Source of the DNA: Allium sativum
Taxonomy: Eukaryota; Streptophyta; Magnoliopsida; Asparagales; Amaryllidaceae
Direction: 5' to 3'
Length of the DNA stretch: 64,000 nt
Assembly (NCBI GenBank): GCA_030737875.1
Contig: CM060912.1
Span: 206,287,231 to 206,351,230, forward strand
The position numbers were made by a program, and so were the translations under genes. Shown piece by piece: positions 1 through 11,560 of the stretch. Within the stretch, counting starts at the first letter, position 1. The number at the start of each line of letters is the position of its first letter. The notes beneath the pieces were generated by a model. The model saw nothing but the letters and a program-made list of their open reading frames with translations, searched no databases and was not told the origin of the DNA.

Positions 1-1347
1 AATTTGTAAAACATATAATATCTATTAGGTCTTAATTGTAAGCAAAGTTAACATTTGTAAAAATTAATGCTATTTTATTTAGATGCAAATTTTTAGAAAA
101 ATAATTGTTTAAAAAACTGTATATGAAGGGAAGTTTTTTGAGTTCACGGTCAGACCAAAAATTCAAGCTTCTAAAATACCTATAATAAAGATATGGAAAG
201 TCATCATGGAAGCTAGAATATTATAATGATATGCATAATAGGGGAACGTTGCGGCATCAGACACGCATGCCGATTGGGGAAAATAAATGGTCAATAGATA
301 AGAACTAGGCCATGGGGACTAGGTAGAGAGTGCAATTAGAATATTATCTGTTAGGATTTGTATGTGTAGCATACCATTTAGGTCGGGAGACTGAGATATT
401 GGATCATGGGGATTGAGATTGGGCACGCCATGCTGATTGGGGGTAATTAAGTGATCAAAAAGGCGGATGATAGTTAGTGTGTATTGACGATAATCGAGCA
501 TGCAAAATCTATTGGGGTAAATAAATCGCTACTGTGTCTATGTACTAGATGATGCCCATCTGATGGATCCGTGGATGAGTGATGATAAATAACATGACTG
601 GTTCACTGTCCGAGCGGGTTATAAGGGGCATGTTACTATGCTAGTTTGATAATAGGTAGGAGAGGCCGATCGAATGAGTAGAAGTATTAACCAATCCTTA
701 AAATACTCATATGATAGGAATTATAGTGCAAACAACCAGATTGAACAATCTAACAATCTAAGAAACCACCTTAAGTTGTGCACGATCATTTTACCCTTAT
801 AACACTAGAACTATGAACAAGTCTATTGTTTCTTAATTGTTCAATTTATAGCGCTCACTTCCATTCATCACTTTTTTGTCTGACTTGCTTTCCATTTTTC
901 TCTTCCCTCATAGGCATATGAGAAAGTAGCAGATTTTTTGGTAGTCTTGGAGCATGGTTTGGAAGCTATATTCGTACGTGTTTTTAATTTCTATTTTCAT
1001 TCAGTTCTTTTAATTTCATGTAATTGGATTTGTGAAAGAGATGTTTTGATATTAACATTATGTATTTTGATTGATATTATAGTAATCTTGAGACTTTGGT
1101 GTAATGACATTTTGTTCAGTTGTGAAATAATACTTTTTAAAGAATTACAAATGTTATGTTTTCATTGAAGTTATTTTTATGTGTTGAGTGTTACATATAC
1201 CAATAAACCTAGCATTATTGATCCAGATGTAGTTGTTTGCACGACAATGAACAACAAATTACAACAATTTAGTAAGATACTTCAATTTAGAAAATCTTGT
1301 TTTCACAACTATTGTCCAACAAAACCGACACCATCAATAAATAAATA
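1..1347. other. No gene seen; repeat-like leader region
   Basis: I see no supported gene here. Between about 255 and 540 a loose motif recurs three times: a CATGC or GCATGC box followed within about ten bases by ATTGGGG and then AATAA or AATTAA (near 265, 428 and 499). This suggests a decayed repeat, possibly an LTR fragment. The longest open frame (76 codons at 938-1168) has no recognisable motif, and its surroundings are equally AT-rich. Confidence 0.3.
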
Positions 1348-1898
1348 GGCAAATTCTATTAATACACCAAAAATTACCTAATGTACACCACTATTTTGCT
1401 AAAAACTATACTATTAAATTACCCTTCTTTTTTATTGCATTATTGCTTTTTTAATTATAATCCATCAAACTGAAACATTGCAAATAACGATATTTATGAA
1501 ATCTATGTAAAAAAATTAAAGAACTTAATGTGTTTATAAGTATGAAATCTAAAATTTGAATTAGGGAACTTTTACAAGTAAGTGCTCAAATTTAAAATCA
1601 TTTAATTTAGGAGTAGACTTTTTTATTGAAATTAAGAATTTTTAAAAGCACAATGAATTGGATACCATAAATTCAAAAAATTGAAATTCATTTTACTAAA
1701 CTTAAACTTTATTTTGGACTATAAATTTTTATTTTTTATAAATAAGTTTAAAGTGTTAAAGAAGGAAGATGATGAAGAATAAAATAAGGCTACTATTGTA
1801 AAATTAACGGTGTATGTAAAGTAATTTTTGGTGTATGGTAACTCATTTTATTTTATAGTGCGTGTTAAAAGATTGTTGGTGTATGAATAGAATTAGCC
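1348..1898. mobile_element. MITE, Mutator-like (9-bp TSD)
   Basis: This is a non-coding element of 551 bp with terminal inverted repeats. The left end reads GGCAAATTCTATTAATACAC; the right end, reverse-complemented, reads GGCTAATTCTATTCATACAC. Both ends are flanked by the 9-bp direct repeat AAATAAATA (1339-1347 and 1899-1907). A 9-bp duplication is characteristic of Mutator-superfamily insertions. The duplication is low in complexity, so its length could be off by a few bases. No open frame lies inside. It sits about 1.3 kb upstream of the RSH start codon. Confidence 0.75.
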
Positions 1899-2440
1899 AA
1901 ATAAATATTACATAACTCAATTCAGCAAGATGTTATAAAAATGTAAACAACAAAAAACATAGAAATAAAAACAACAAATATTAAAACAATTGTTTGAGCA
2001 CGTTCAATTTGATGAACAAAGTTTGGAAACGAAGGAAAAACCTCATGCATATCGAATGCAATCTACTTGTATGATTTCGCGATGTCAATCTTAATTGAAT
2101 ACAAAGACAGTCTTAATTATATAGACAACTTTGACAATTCTAATCGATTTTTTGAAATCGGTTTTAAAATAAAAAAAAAATGTATAAATAGTGATTAAAA
2201 AAATAAAAGACTTTGAAGGGAGGAATCTCGTGGAAATCTTGGAAATAATAATGAGAATTTAACGGTAATTTTCACAAAAAGATATATCAGTTAAATTCTA
2301 ATTCAACTTTAAAATAATGCTAGATACCTACTATTTATTTATTTATTATCTTATTTTATTTTGAAAATTGAAAAATATGGCAAACATGTTGATGAGGATA
2401 AACCTCCAAAATGCGAGGTAGCTTGCGCTAGACTATTTGA
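1899..2440. other. AT-rich intergenic stretch, nothing recognised
   Basis: AT-rich sequence with short A and T runs and ATTT repeats near 2335-2350. I saw no open frame, terminal repeat or RNA gene. Confidence 0.5.
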
Positions 2441-3163
2441 AGTATTTTCTATCCAATGACGGGTTCTCAAGTACGAATAAGAACTCCACGTCATGTAAAA
2501 GTGGAATCCGTCGGTCTACGTTTTAAGCACTGAAAATTCTTTAATAATTAATACACTGGACCACTCTATGCTTAATTACAAAATTAACACTAACAAATTT
2601 CTTGTTTTTATATATAGCTTCTAGTTGTTGCTTTACATAATACAATACGTTTCTTCTAGAAGTCGATTATTAATTAATCTGTATCCTATGTGTGAAAGTC
2701 CATGCGTGCTTGTGTACTCTATTATATACTACAATATACGTCCTCTGATTTTTTGGCATGTATTTTTTTTTTCTTATTCAACGTAGAAAAGTTAACGATA
2801 GCAACTTCTATTTTCAACTAATTCCACAACTTAAGATTAATTAATTAGAAAATTTTGTGATTAACCGTAACAGGGCGTAATTAGAAAATTCTGGCCTTAA
2901 CCGTAATTATTGCCAGAAAAGATCCACCAAGGTCATTTCTGTCATTTTGCCGACACGTTCCTTCTCCTTGCCACTACGTTTCCTCTACAAGCAACATCTC
3001 ATTCTCTCTCTTCCTTCCTCTCTTTAAAGGCAGAATTAATTTCTATATTACTTCCACGCATCATCTATTCAATCCTATTTCATCGCTAATTCAATACTCC
3101 CCGTTTCTTCTCGACCCTTTCCTATTTTTTCAGGGTCCTTTTATCTAACACAGCAACGGAAAC
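2441..3163 (+). promoter_or_regulatory. RSH upstream region and CT-rich 5' leader
   Basis: This is the region just upstream of the RSH start codon. A pyrimidine-rich stretch of TCTC/CTTCC repeats runs from about 2999 to 3025. It is followed by TTTAAAGG near 3025 and by more CT-rich sequence up to the ATG at 3164, which is typical of plant 5' leaders. An ACGTCA core (2488-2493, within CCACGTCA) could be a bZIP-type site. I cannot locate the transcription start, and a TATA box is not obvious. Assignment rests only on position and composition. Confidence 0.35.
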
Positions 3164-6100
3164 ATGTCAGTCCCGGCGATCGCAGTGTACCCGATTCCGG
3201 CCACATCAGTCTGCGGATCCGGATCGGATTACGACACGTACCCGAATCCTAAATCCCCTTTCTCCTCTTCCCTCAGCTTCTCCGGTGGGGACGATAACGC
3301 TGTTAGCCTGACGGCTTCTTGTAGCCCTTCTTCTAGAACCAGTTCCTTTTTAAAGTCGTACAGTTGCAAGGCTTCCGCTGCTGCTGCGGCGGCCGGAAAG
3401 GCTCGGATCGTTAAGAGTTTTATTCGAAATGCGCTAGGGTCGTGTTCTGATTACTACGATTCGAAGAGTGTGGGGGGTAAAAGTGGGGATTTTGGCGAAG
3501 AATTAGGTTTTGATTATGTGGTGGAGGATGATTATGTTAGTGAAGTGTTGTTTGATGCTCAATCCAGACATAAGATCTTCTGTGATGAGTTTGTGATTAC
3601 TGCTTTTTATGAGGCTGAGAGAGCTCACAGAGGACAGGTATACCTATTTTGTGTTATTTTTTTGTAAATCATAATAGAACATTACCGATTTCCTCATGTG
3701 GAATCATGCTTATTAATTATGGTTGTCGTATTTGGGTATCTGGTAGCTGAATTTTTTAGTGTGCGTTGTGTACTTGATCTAGTTGAACTTACATTGAAGA
3801 ATGAACTAATGAATTTGGTTGCAAACTCATCCTAATAAAACACAGGGGTCATGCTGGATAGTTGACCTTACTGCTGAATCAAATATTGTAGGACAGTTGT
3901 TGAATTATTACGGCTTGATATAGTTTAACTTATTGAAGGCTGTACTGTATGATCAGCTAATCAATTTGGTTGGGGATTCATGCTTCCTTAACGTAGATGG
4001 CATATTTAATAGCTGAAATTTTGTAACAAGCTTATTACTTGTACGGCAGTTAGTGAACAAAAAGGAATTTGCTTCTTATGTACTTGATTTAGTTGAACTT
4101 GCATTGAAGAATGAACTGTAACTTCAGCTAATATATGTGGTTGTAAAATCATGCTTATGAAACTTAGCTTTCAAAATTGAATTTTTTGGCGATTGAATTA
4201 TTAAATCAACGAATTATTAAATCAACGTTATAGGACATTTTTGAATTGATAATGATTTGTGTGTTATGTACTTTATTTGGTGTATTTTTGTAGATGAATG
4301 CATCTTCAGCTAAAATCAAAATTTATTAATGGTTTATTATTTCATGTGGTTTGTTAGATGAGGGCAAATGGTGATCCATACCTGCGACATTGTGTGGAGA
4401 CCTCAATTTTGCTGGCAAAGATAGGTGCTAATTCAACAGTAGTTGCTGCTGGGTTGTTGCATGATGCAATTGATGATTCATTCATGGATTATGATTACCT
4501 TGTTAGAAGGTTTGGTACTGGGCTAGCTGATCTTGTTCAAGGGGTATTTTGTTTACTCTCAGTTTTGTATTTTTTTCTATAGTATTTTTAAAATTGGACA
4601 TGATGCAATTGCATTTAGCATAAATTAGAAATGAAAGCACTCCTTTGCCATTTAGTGTCTATAATAATATGTTGTATTGTATCTATTGTCTAAAGTTTGT
4701 GTGCGAGTGAGTGCACGGGCGAGCATGCATGCATATGTGTGCTTGCCTAGAAGACTCGAGACTTTTGTCTACACATCAATATTTATTACTATAATGTTCT
4801 TTCATGTATGTCTAAAAACCTCGAGATATATGTCTACACAACATTATTTCTTATCACTGTTTTCCATGACCATTGGCACGCTTGATAATTTTTTTGATCT
4901 TTAACCCTATGGTTTGTTATTTTAAGAACAAGTGTTTGAAATACAAGTACAGTTTTGATTAGACGCATGAAGAAGTAATGTACTAAACTTATATTATGGC
5001 TTGGATAAGGATTCATGCTCAGCATGTTATATGGTGCTTTAAAAATTAAAACCGGGTCAAAATGTAATTGGTTTTCTAATAAATAAACGTTGATTCGATC
5101 TTAAACGTTTTTTGCACTTTAATACCATGTTAAATAACATAATTTCACAAAAATTTATAACCAACGATTTTGTCCCAATACGGTGTCAAGGATCAATTTG
5201 TGTTGAACTTTATATGTGAATTGAGCAAATTTAGCTCAGTAGTTAGGTTTACCTAATTCTGGCACATATTATATGGAAATGTTTTGTGTAAAACAATTTA
5301 CCATTACATGTCAATCTTTATGCAGGTTTCAAAACTAAGTCAGTTGAGTAAACTGGCACGCGAAAACAACACTGCAAACAAAACAGTTGAAGCAGACAGA
5401 CTACATACAATGTTCCTAGCAATGGCCGATGCAAGATCCGTTCTTGTTAAACTGGCAGATAGACTGCATAACATGATGACATTAGAAGCTCTACCCATGG
5501 TTAAGCAACAGAGATTTGCAAAGGAAACACTTGAGATTTTTGCCCCATTAGCGAACCGGTTGGGAATCTATAGCTGGAAGGAGAAACTCGAAAACCTGTG
5601 CTTCAAATATCTTTACCCACAGCAGTATAAATTGCTATCGTCTAAACTCATCTCATGTTTTGATGAAGAGATGATTGCATTGGCCATCCAGAGGCTTGAA
5701 AAGGCTCTTTACGAGGAAGGTGTTTCTTTTCATGCGTTGTATGGGAGGCACAAAAGCTTATATAGCATTCACTCCAAGATGGTAAAGTATGTGTCCATCT
5801 TATATTAAAATTTTATAAAGCAAACTCCCCTGTGCTGCATACAAGAACATTGATAGTATCTGTACCTAACTCTATATGTGTTTTCAAATGAACTAATTAC
5901 GGCAGATATACTATTCCAGTTAGCTTACATATGTTTCTGTTATAATTCATTGGTGTATCGTTGAATTGAATCGAAAAAAGCACTGTCTGTTTCCCTGTTT
6001 TGGAAACATTACCATTATAATAGTGGTCACTGACTAATCCATAGTTATATATACATAAAAGGAAGAGTGATGCATATTTCAGCTCAGTAGCCAATTTAAT

Positions 6101-7953
6101 GTCTTAGGAGTTTGAGTCATAACCTCTGGGTACCCCGTCTCAAGCTGTCATACCACTGACCCATCATTTATTTATTTATTTATTGTAAATTTAGCGGTTG
6201 ATATTTATGTTCGCTAAATCTTCAATTTGCATAAGTAATTATTGTCGCTTCTTGATAAGTTTAATCAAGTAGACTAAACTGAGATGCATATGTATATTGA
6301 TACAAAATAGAAGGTGCAAACATATTACTAAACAGTTATATGGACCCATGTACATACACACACACACAGGCGGGCACACACACACACACGCCTGTACACA
6401 TACACCTTCTCACACACACGTGTGTGTATATGTATATGTACGTACTGGTGAGGAGGTTGATCCTGGTTATAATAAGTGGCTGTTAGTGAATTTCAATTGG
6501 TTGGCAGAAATAATTGAAAATATAGGGCAGATGACACGCACACACACACAGGCACACGAGAACAGAGTTGGTGAGGAGATTGCTTATGTTTAATTACCAA
6601 TTTTAAAGAAAATAATGCATGTGCAGGAAGAAGCTAACCATGGATGGTGTACATGATATACATGGCCTGCGGTTAATTGTTGAGAAGGAAGAAGATTGTT
6701 ACAGAGCACTAAAAAGTGTTCAACGAGTATGGCCGAAAGTTCTTGGAGAAGTCAAAGACTATATTTCACACCCAAAATATAACGGGTATGCCCTAAATTC
6801 CTACAACTTTTTTGTTAAAAAATATTCCACATATTTCTCACAGTTCTCTTATTACAGGTATCAATCCCTACACGTAGTTGTGCAGAGCGAAGACAGCTCC
6901 CTATTAGAAATTCAAATTCGAACAAAAGAAATGCATTTACAAGCCGAATATGGATTTGCTGCACACTGGAGGTACAAAGAGGGGGATTCCAAGTACTCAA
7001 CTTTCGTGCTTCAAATGGTTGAGTGGGCCAGGTGGATGGTAACGTGGCAGTGTGAGAGCATGCATGCAGATAGACCCCCGTCTTTTGGCGATGCCGATTC
7101 TATCAGACCCTCGTGTATGTTCCCTTCGCACAGCAGCAAGTGCCCTTACTTCTCTAATTCTTGGTGCGATATCAATGGTCCCATATTCATCATCATGTTT
7201 GAAAATGAAAAGGTACATCCATTCTCTTAACTCACTGTTGAAGTGTTTGATTTATTCAAATATGGAATTGTACATTAGAATCCTTCATCCTTTTCTTTCT
7301 CATGGTCATGCTCGTTGACATTTCCACAGTGATGTGATAATTGTTTTGCGGAAAATTTTATCTTGTGATTTAAATTCTGTATCAAATTAAGCCTCTGTAA
7401 CTGTGGTTTAATTCATTCAAAACATAACTTGAAAAGGAAACAATTTTAAAAAAAATTAACTTGTTTTTTTTTATATGTTTTGTTTTGCACTTGTGTCAAT
7501 TCAGTATCAAATTAAGTCTCTTTGAATATTTTGGGGCAATGTTTGATGGTGTACTTTTTTTGGGAGCTTAACACAAGGGGCTCCTGCCCTTAAGGACTCA
7601 TGAAACCATCAAAATTCAATCAAAAAAAGTCAAATCATGACACAAACTTACAATGTTGCATATTCCAGATGTCTGTGCAAGAGCTACCACCGAATTCAAC
7701 AGTAATGGACCTACTGGAGAAGGTAGGGAGGGAGAGCCCAAGGTGGTCTCGCTACAATTTTCCATTAAAAGAAGAACTAAGGCCCAGGCTGAACCACGAG
7801 CCGGTCCACGACCCGAACTGCAGGCTCAAAATGGGCGATGTGGTCCAACTGACCCCATCCATACCAGACGAATCTTTAACGGAGTACAGGGAAGAGATTC
7901 AAAGAATGTACGATCGAGGCCTTAGCCTCTCAAGAGGTGGATCAAGGCAATGA
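3164..7953 (+). CDS. RSH3: RelA/SpoT homolog, chloroplastic (p)ppGpp synthetase/hydrolase, RSH2/RSH3 class
   Basis: Six exons are readable: 3164-3637, 4358-4543, 5326-5786, 6627-6785, 6858-7212 and 7669-7953. All introns are GT-AG, and the joined frame gives about 639 residues. Residues 1-80 are Ser/Ala-rich, like a chloroplast transit peptide. The HD hydrolase domain follows, with H169, the LLHDAIDD box (H193, D194, D197, D198) and D265 in KLADRLHNM. Next comes the synthetase domain, with HDIHGLRL (D384), GYQSLH (427-432), E444 in EIQIRT and [13 protein letters not shown]-like region (546 onward) and the plant tail [19 protein letters not shown] end the protein. Both catalytic sets look complete, so it should make and degrade (p)ppGpp in plastids, as known for Arabidopsis RSH2/RSH3; RSH1 lacks a working synthetase. 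It is somewhat shorter than Arabidopsis RSH3 (about 712), mainly in the N-terminal region. RSH2 and RSH3 cannot be told apart here. Confidence 0.95.
3765..4300 (+). repeat. Diverged tandem repeats inside RSH intron 1
   Basis: Intron 1 holds about four related blocks, starting near 3770, 3910, 4080 and 4265. Each has roughly the order: TACTTGAT or similar, AGTTGAACTTRCATTGAAG, CAGCTAAT, GGTTG and CATGCTT. They are diverged and unevenly spaced. This looks like an old local duplication of intron sequence rather than an inserted element. Confidence 0.5.
6355..6428. repeat. CA/TG microsatellite in RSH intron 3
   Basis: An interrupted (CA)n tract runs into a short (TG)n tract (CACACACACGTGTGTGTATA), so the end can fold on itself. 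A smaller CA run lies at about 6535-6553. Both are in the intron between exons 3 and 4, and the second is under 80 bp from the exon 4 acceptor. The open frame across this tract (6297-6593) is a by-product of the repeat. Confidence 0.85.
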
Positions 7954-8180
7954 TACGTTAAATGGTTCTTTTTTTTTCTTTTACTGATATTGGGGGTAAT
8001 TTAATTTGTATTGGTTGTTTCGATGACCCGTTAATTCCTGTACATATGTGTATCATGTATATAAACTTGTACATAGATGTTGATTTATGGTAGTTGCTAA
8101 AATTGAACTGAGATGTCTGTATCATGTTGTAAAGATTGATTCTAATGCCATAATGCTTGACTGCTAGTCTACTTCGATGT
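7954..8180 (+). terminator. Probable RSH 3' UTR / polyadenylation region
   Basis: Directly after the TGA stop the sequence is T-rich. It contains TTTGTATTGG and TGTACATATGTGTATCATG-type elements resembling plant far-upstream polyadenylation signals. No clean AATAAA is present, which is common in plants. The cleavage site cannot be fixed from sequence. Confidence 0.35.
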
Positions 8181-8395
8181 GTGCAAGGTTTTTTCCAAGC
8201 TATTAACGTGTTCCTATCGACTTATATGATTCAAGCTTTGACTGAATCTTGCAAGAATCAAATTTATGTTTGCGGTTCAAACTGATTTCATGGAAAATAC
8301 TTTGCCAGTGAAAGGCTAATTTGTTTGCGATTAATTTTTGCTTAATTATTAATGGACTAGAAATACTTATCAAGTGGACTGGAGCATCTTATTAG

Positions 8396-8887
8396 TAGGG
8401 ATGAACGTTTGGTTGGTTCGGTTTATCCGATGATGGAAATTGGCAAACCAAACTAAAACCGATAAAAATGAAAACCAAACCAAACCAATCAAATTGAGTT
8501 TGGTTGGTTCGGTTGGTTATCCGATTTAACCGAACTAAAAATATTTTAGACCTTACGTTTGTAGTATTAACTATAATTTGAAATATATCATAAATATATG
8601 ATTAGAGTATTACCGTTTATGATTCTTATGCTTTTTAGAAGTAATTTTGACATATGTGTGATGATTAAAATTTACTTGGATAACTAATCTAACCTAAAAT
8701 ATTTATTAAAATATTGATAATTTTGAAAATATAATAAAAGTTCGGTTAATTTGGTTAAACCGATAACCAAATTAAATAATTTTTCAAACCGATTACAAAC
8801 CAATCTTGTTTCAAAACCAAACCAAACCGACCAAAATTAATTGGTTCGGTCAGTTTATTTGGTTTAACCAATTAATGCTCACCCCTA
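8396..8887. mobile_element. MITE, hAT-type (8-bp TSD CTTATTAG)
   Basis: A 492-bp element with ends TAGGGATGAAC (left) and, reverse-complemented, TAGGGGTGAGC (right). It is flanked by perfect 8-bp duplications CTTATTAG at 8388-8395 and 8888-8895. Near both ends it carries GGTTCGGTT or AACCGAACC-type subterminal motifs in opposite orientation. TAGGGGTGAGC ends with 8-bp duplications are the hallmark of a widespread non-autonomous plant hAT family. It has no coding capacity and lies just 3' of the RSH gene. Confidence 0.88.
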
Positions 8888-8999
8888 CTTATTAGAGCTT
8901 GAAAGCAATTATATCTTGAAAGCAAAAGTGATGGGTACTAGAGTATCTCTCCAGAATTAAGAAAAATATATAGTATTGGTTGCAGAAGTGTTAAGGTTC

Positions 9000-10084
9000 T
9001 CGTTGGATATTTTATTTTTAAATTAGTTTATCACTTTACATTCATTTACTATTTTTCTCATGTTCTTTTACTTCTTTTTTTTTTGGACATTTTACATTTT
9101 GATATGAACATTTCATAGTTTACACAATTTTTTATTAATTCATTTTTAAATTGTTCTTAATTCATTTAATTAACGCTAAGTGGGATGTTTTAAAATGTGC
9201 ACCATGTTCATATCAATAAAAATGGAAAAATTAGTTTGTGTTTGTTTATTATACACTTATCTCGATACTTTTATCATAAATTGGAGAAAACAATTTCCAC
9301 TTTAAATACTTTTATTTTAAAATTTCCACAATTATTTTTTGAACCTCTTCTATTCTTTTGTGATATTTTATATTTTAATGCATATATTTGAACTACTCAC
9401 GAAATTTAAATTCCAATTATTTAAATAATCTTAGAGAGTATTTAGTCCAATTTTCTAATAGCTCTTAAAAATGTACGTCAATTTTACTGTACATTTTCAT
9501 ATTAGAAAATTGTAGTTTTCGATGCAACTATAAAGATGTATAAATCACATAACATGAACTATGTATATCAACAATAATGACAATGTTATTTTATACGTTA
9601 GTTATGATTCATTTATATCAAAAATTTACCATATATTATAACATAAAATTCTTTTTGAGCATCAATAACTCCACAATAAATTTATACATTTTTTAAAAAA
9701 ATTATTTTCAATTCTTATTACTATGTTATACAAATATAATAACATGGTAATTTTACATTTAACTTATTTAAACAAATTCTATTAAATAATATTTGCTAAT
9801 TAATCAAATAAATTACTAACATACAACAATTTCAACATGTATATCTGTATTAATAAAAATGATTTTAAAAAAAAAAATCTCAAATACACACACATAAACA
9901 TTGTTTGTGTAAGCTATAGAACATAAATTACGTAAAAATAATAATAATAAATTTAATTAATAATTTATGTATTTCACATCAAAATTTATCATATATTGCA
10001 TAACAAAGTTCTCATTTTAATACTAAAATAATAAATATTATTTTTAATAATATTGTAGTGTGCAATGCACGAGTTACACACTAG
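9000..10084 (+). mobile_element. Helitron-like non-autonomous repeat, copy 1
   Basis: The right end shows the Helitron 3' signature: a short hairpin GTGCAATGCAC (10060-10070), ten bases, then CTAG (10081-10084) followed by T. Most of the body is repeated at 16606-17528 (for example AATTAAYGCTAAGTG, ATGTTTTAAAATGT and CCACAAYAAATT boxes). No coding sequence is present. The left end is uncertain; similarity to copy 2 fades near 9000. Helitrons make no target duplication, so the call rests on the 3' end and the shared body. Confidence 0.55.
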
Positions 10085-10229
10085 TTGTAATATTAATGCC
10101 AAATGCCTACATTTTAAACTTTATTTAGTTATTTACAAAATATTGTACAAATCACTTAACATTGTATATTTAAGTCAATATGTTTAAATTAATTCTGTGA
10201 GTTTGAAATTAACAAATGAATTCAATCAA

Positions 10230-10439
10230 TGTTATAAAACGAACACAGAATAGAAGAAACAAGTGAGATAGGACATTTCTATTCATTCAGGTGCGTATTT
10301 ATTTCTATTACATTGGCTCCTTTATATATAGGATTTGGAGCTGACGTTTAACTTATTCCCATGATGTGGGACTAAACAGAGAACTAATAAAAGCATATTC
10401 ACTCTTATATATATTACAACATTTATATATATTGCAACA
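10230..10439 (-). repeat. LTR (3') of the copia element
   Basis: Starts TGTTATAAAA and ends TATTGCAACA on the + strand. It pairs with 16391-16600 and contains a TATATATA-rich stretch. It is the 3' LTR because the purine tract lies next to it at 10440. Confidence 0.88.
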
Positions 10440-10687
10440 CTCCCCCTTGAATACGCGTCTTCAAAATCTTGAATGCTCTGCTAACTTGAAGTTGTCCCTT
10501 TTAAAACATATATGATGATTGCTCCCCCCTTATTATTATCTTGTTTGCATATACTCGTTCAGTCAATACAACTATTGTTTGTTGCCTTCAAAACTCTATC
10601 AGGAAGAAAAAACCTTGAACGAGAAAAAGAGTACAACGTCTGACATTATGAATATCATATTAAAATGATATTACTCAAAAGAGTTTG

Positions 10688-11560
10688 ATGCTTCAGGATC
10701 AAAACAATGCCTCGTTAAAAACTTTTATGAAAAACCCTGTAGGAAAAATCACAAACAAGGAAAATAGTGCAAATTTATTTCATCTTTAGGTAACATGTTT
10801 TACAATGTTACCGTAAGGGTTGATACTTCAGGATTAAGATAATGCCTCATTAAAAACTTTACTAACAAAAACCCAGTGGGAAAAATATTAGTGAAGGAAA
10901 AGATTACATTATAACATATTTTTATATGCTCCCCCTTATTTATAACTCATTATTCAATTAGTCTATTGATGTAGTTGACGCATACCAAGTTTGTTCATCA
11001 TCTTCTGAAATGTTGATTTTGAAATTGCCTTTAATAACAGATTTACCCGCTTTTCTTGAATTGAAAATGTTTCTCCTCTTTCTTGTTATTCTTTCATTCA
11101 TGTGTGAAGAGAAATTTAGAAGAAATGTGTTATATCCTATCACCCTTGATATAATTCACTTGAATATGAGTCATGCAAACTGCCTTGTCTTCTTCGTAAA
11201 TAATAGTTTACTGCATCAAAAGATGTTTGATACTTCTGGATCAAAATGTTACCTTGTCAAAACCTTACTAAGAAAAATCCGATGGGAAAAATCTTAGTGA
11301 AGGAAAAAGAGTACAATATACAATGTCATATTTACTACGTCAAAAGTAGTATGCTACTTCTGGATCAATGTAATGCCTCGTTAAAACCTTAATAAGAAAA
11401 ACCTAGTGGGAAAAATCTTAAATAAGGGAAAAGAGTGCAGTATAACTTATTTTTGTATGTTACTTTTGGGTTGATACTTCTGGGTCATGACAATGCCTCA
11501 TTAAAACCTTACTAAGTATACCCAGTGGAAAAAAAACTTAGTTAAGGAAAAAGAGAGCAT
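10688..11560 (-). repeat. Noncoding repeats of about 120-130 bp near the element's 3' end
   Basis: A unit recurs with starts near 10688, 10820, 11227, 11348 and 11471. On the + strand it reads roughly: TACTTCTGGATCA, AATGCCTCRTTAAAAC, AAGAAAAACCCAGTGGGAAA, then GTGAAGGAAAAAGAGTA. One or two units between 10950 and 11220 have decayed. The same units occur in the opposite orientation at 48400-48985. Similar AACCCAGTGGGAAAA repeats are, from memory, common in 3' noncoding parts of eudicot copia elements. Their role is unknown. Confidence 0.75.

Noticed and set aside
938..1168. 76-codon open frame on the + strand
   Set aside because: Hydrophobic, AT-driven composition, no domain, no splice or promoter context.
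5284..5325. Upstream extension of the frame that holds RSH exon 3
   Set aside because: It reads through intron 2; the TGCAG acceptor at 5321-5325 places the exon start at 5326, where similarity to RSH begins.
6297..6593. 98-codon Thr/His-rich open frame
   Set aside because: Produced by the CA microsatellite inside RSH intron 3.
6997..7318. Frames overlapping RSH exon 5 on both strands
   Set aside because: Shadows of the RSH coding sequence; the RSH frame carries the conserved GFAAHWRYK and following residues.
7653..7925. 90-codon frame over RSH exon 6
   Set aside because: Alternative frame of the TGS exon, with no similarity of its own.
10688..11560. Possible CRISPR-like regular repeats
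   Set aside because: Units are 120 bp and longer, diverged, and inside a plant LTR element; there are no short identical repeats with unique spacers.
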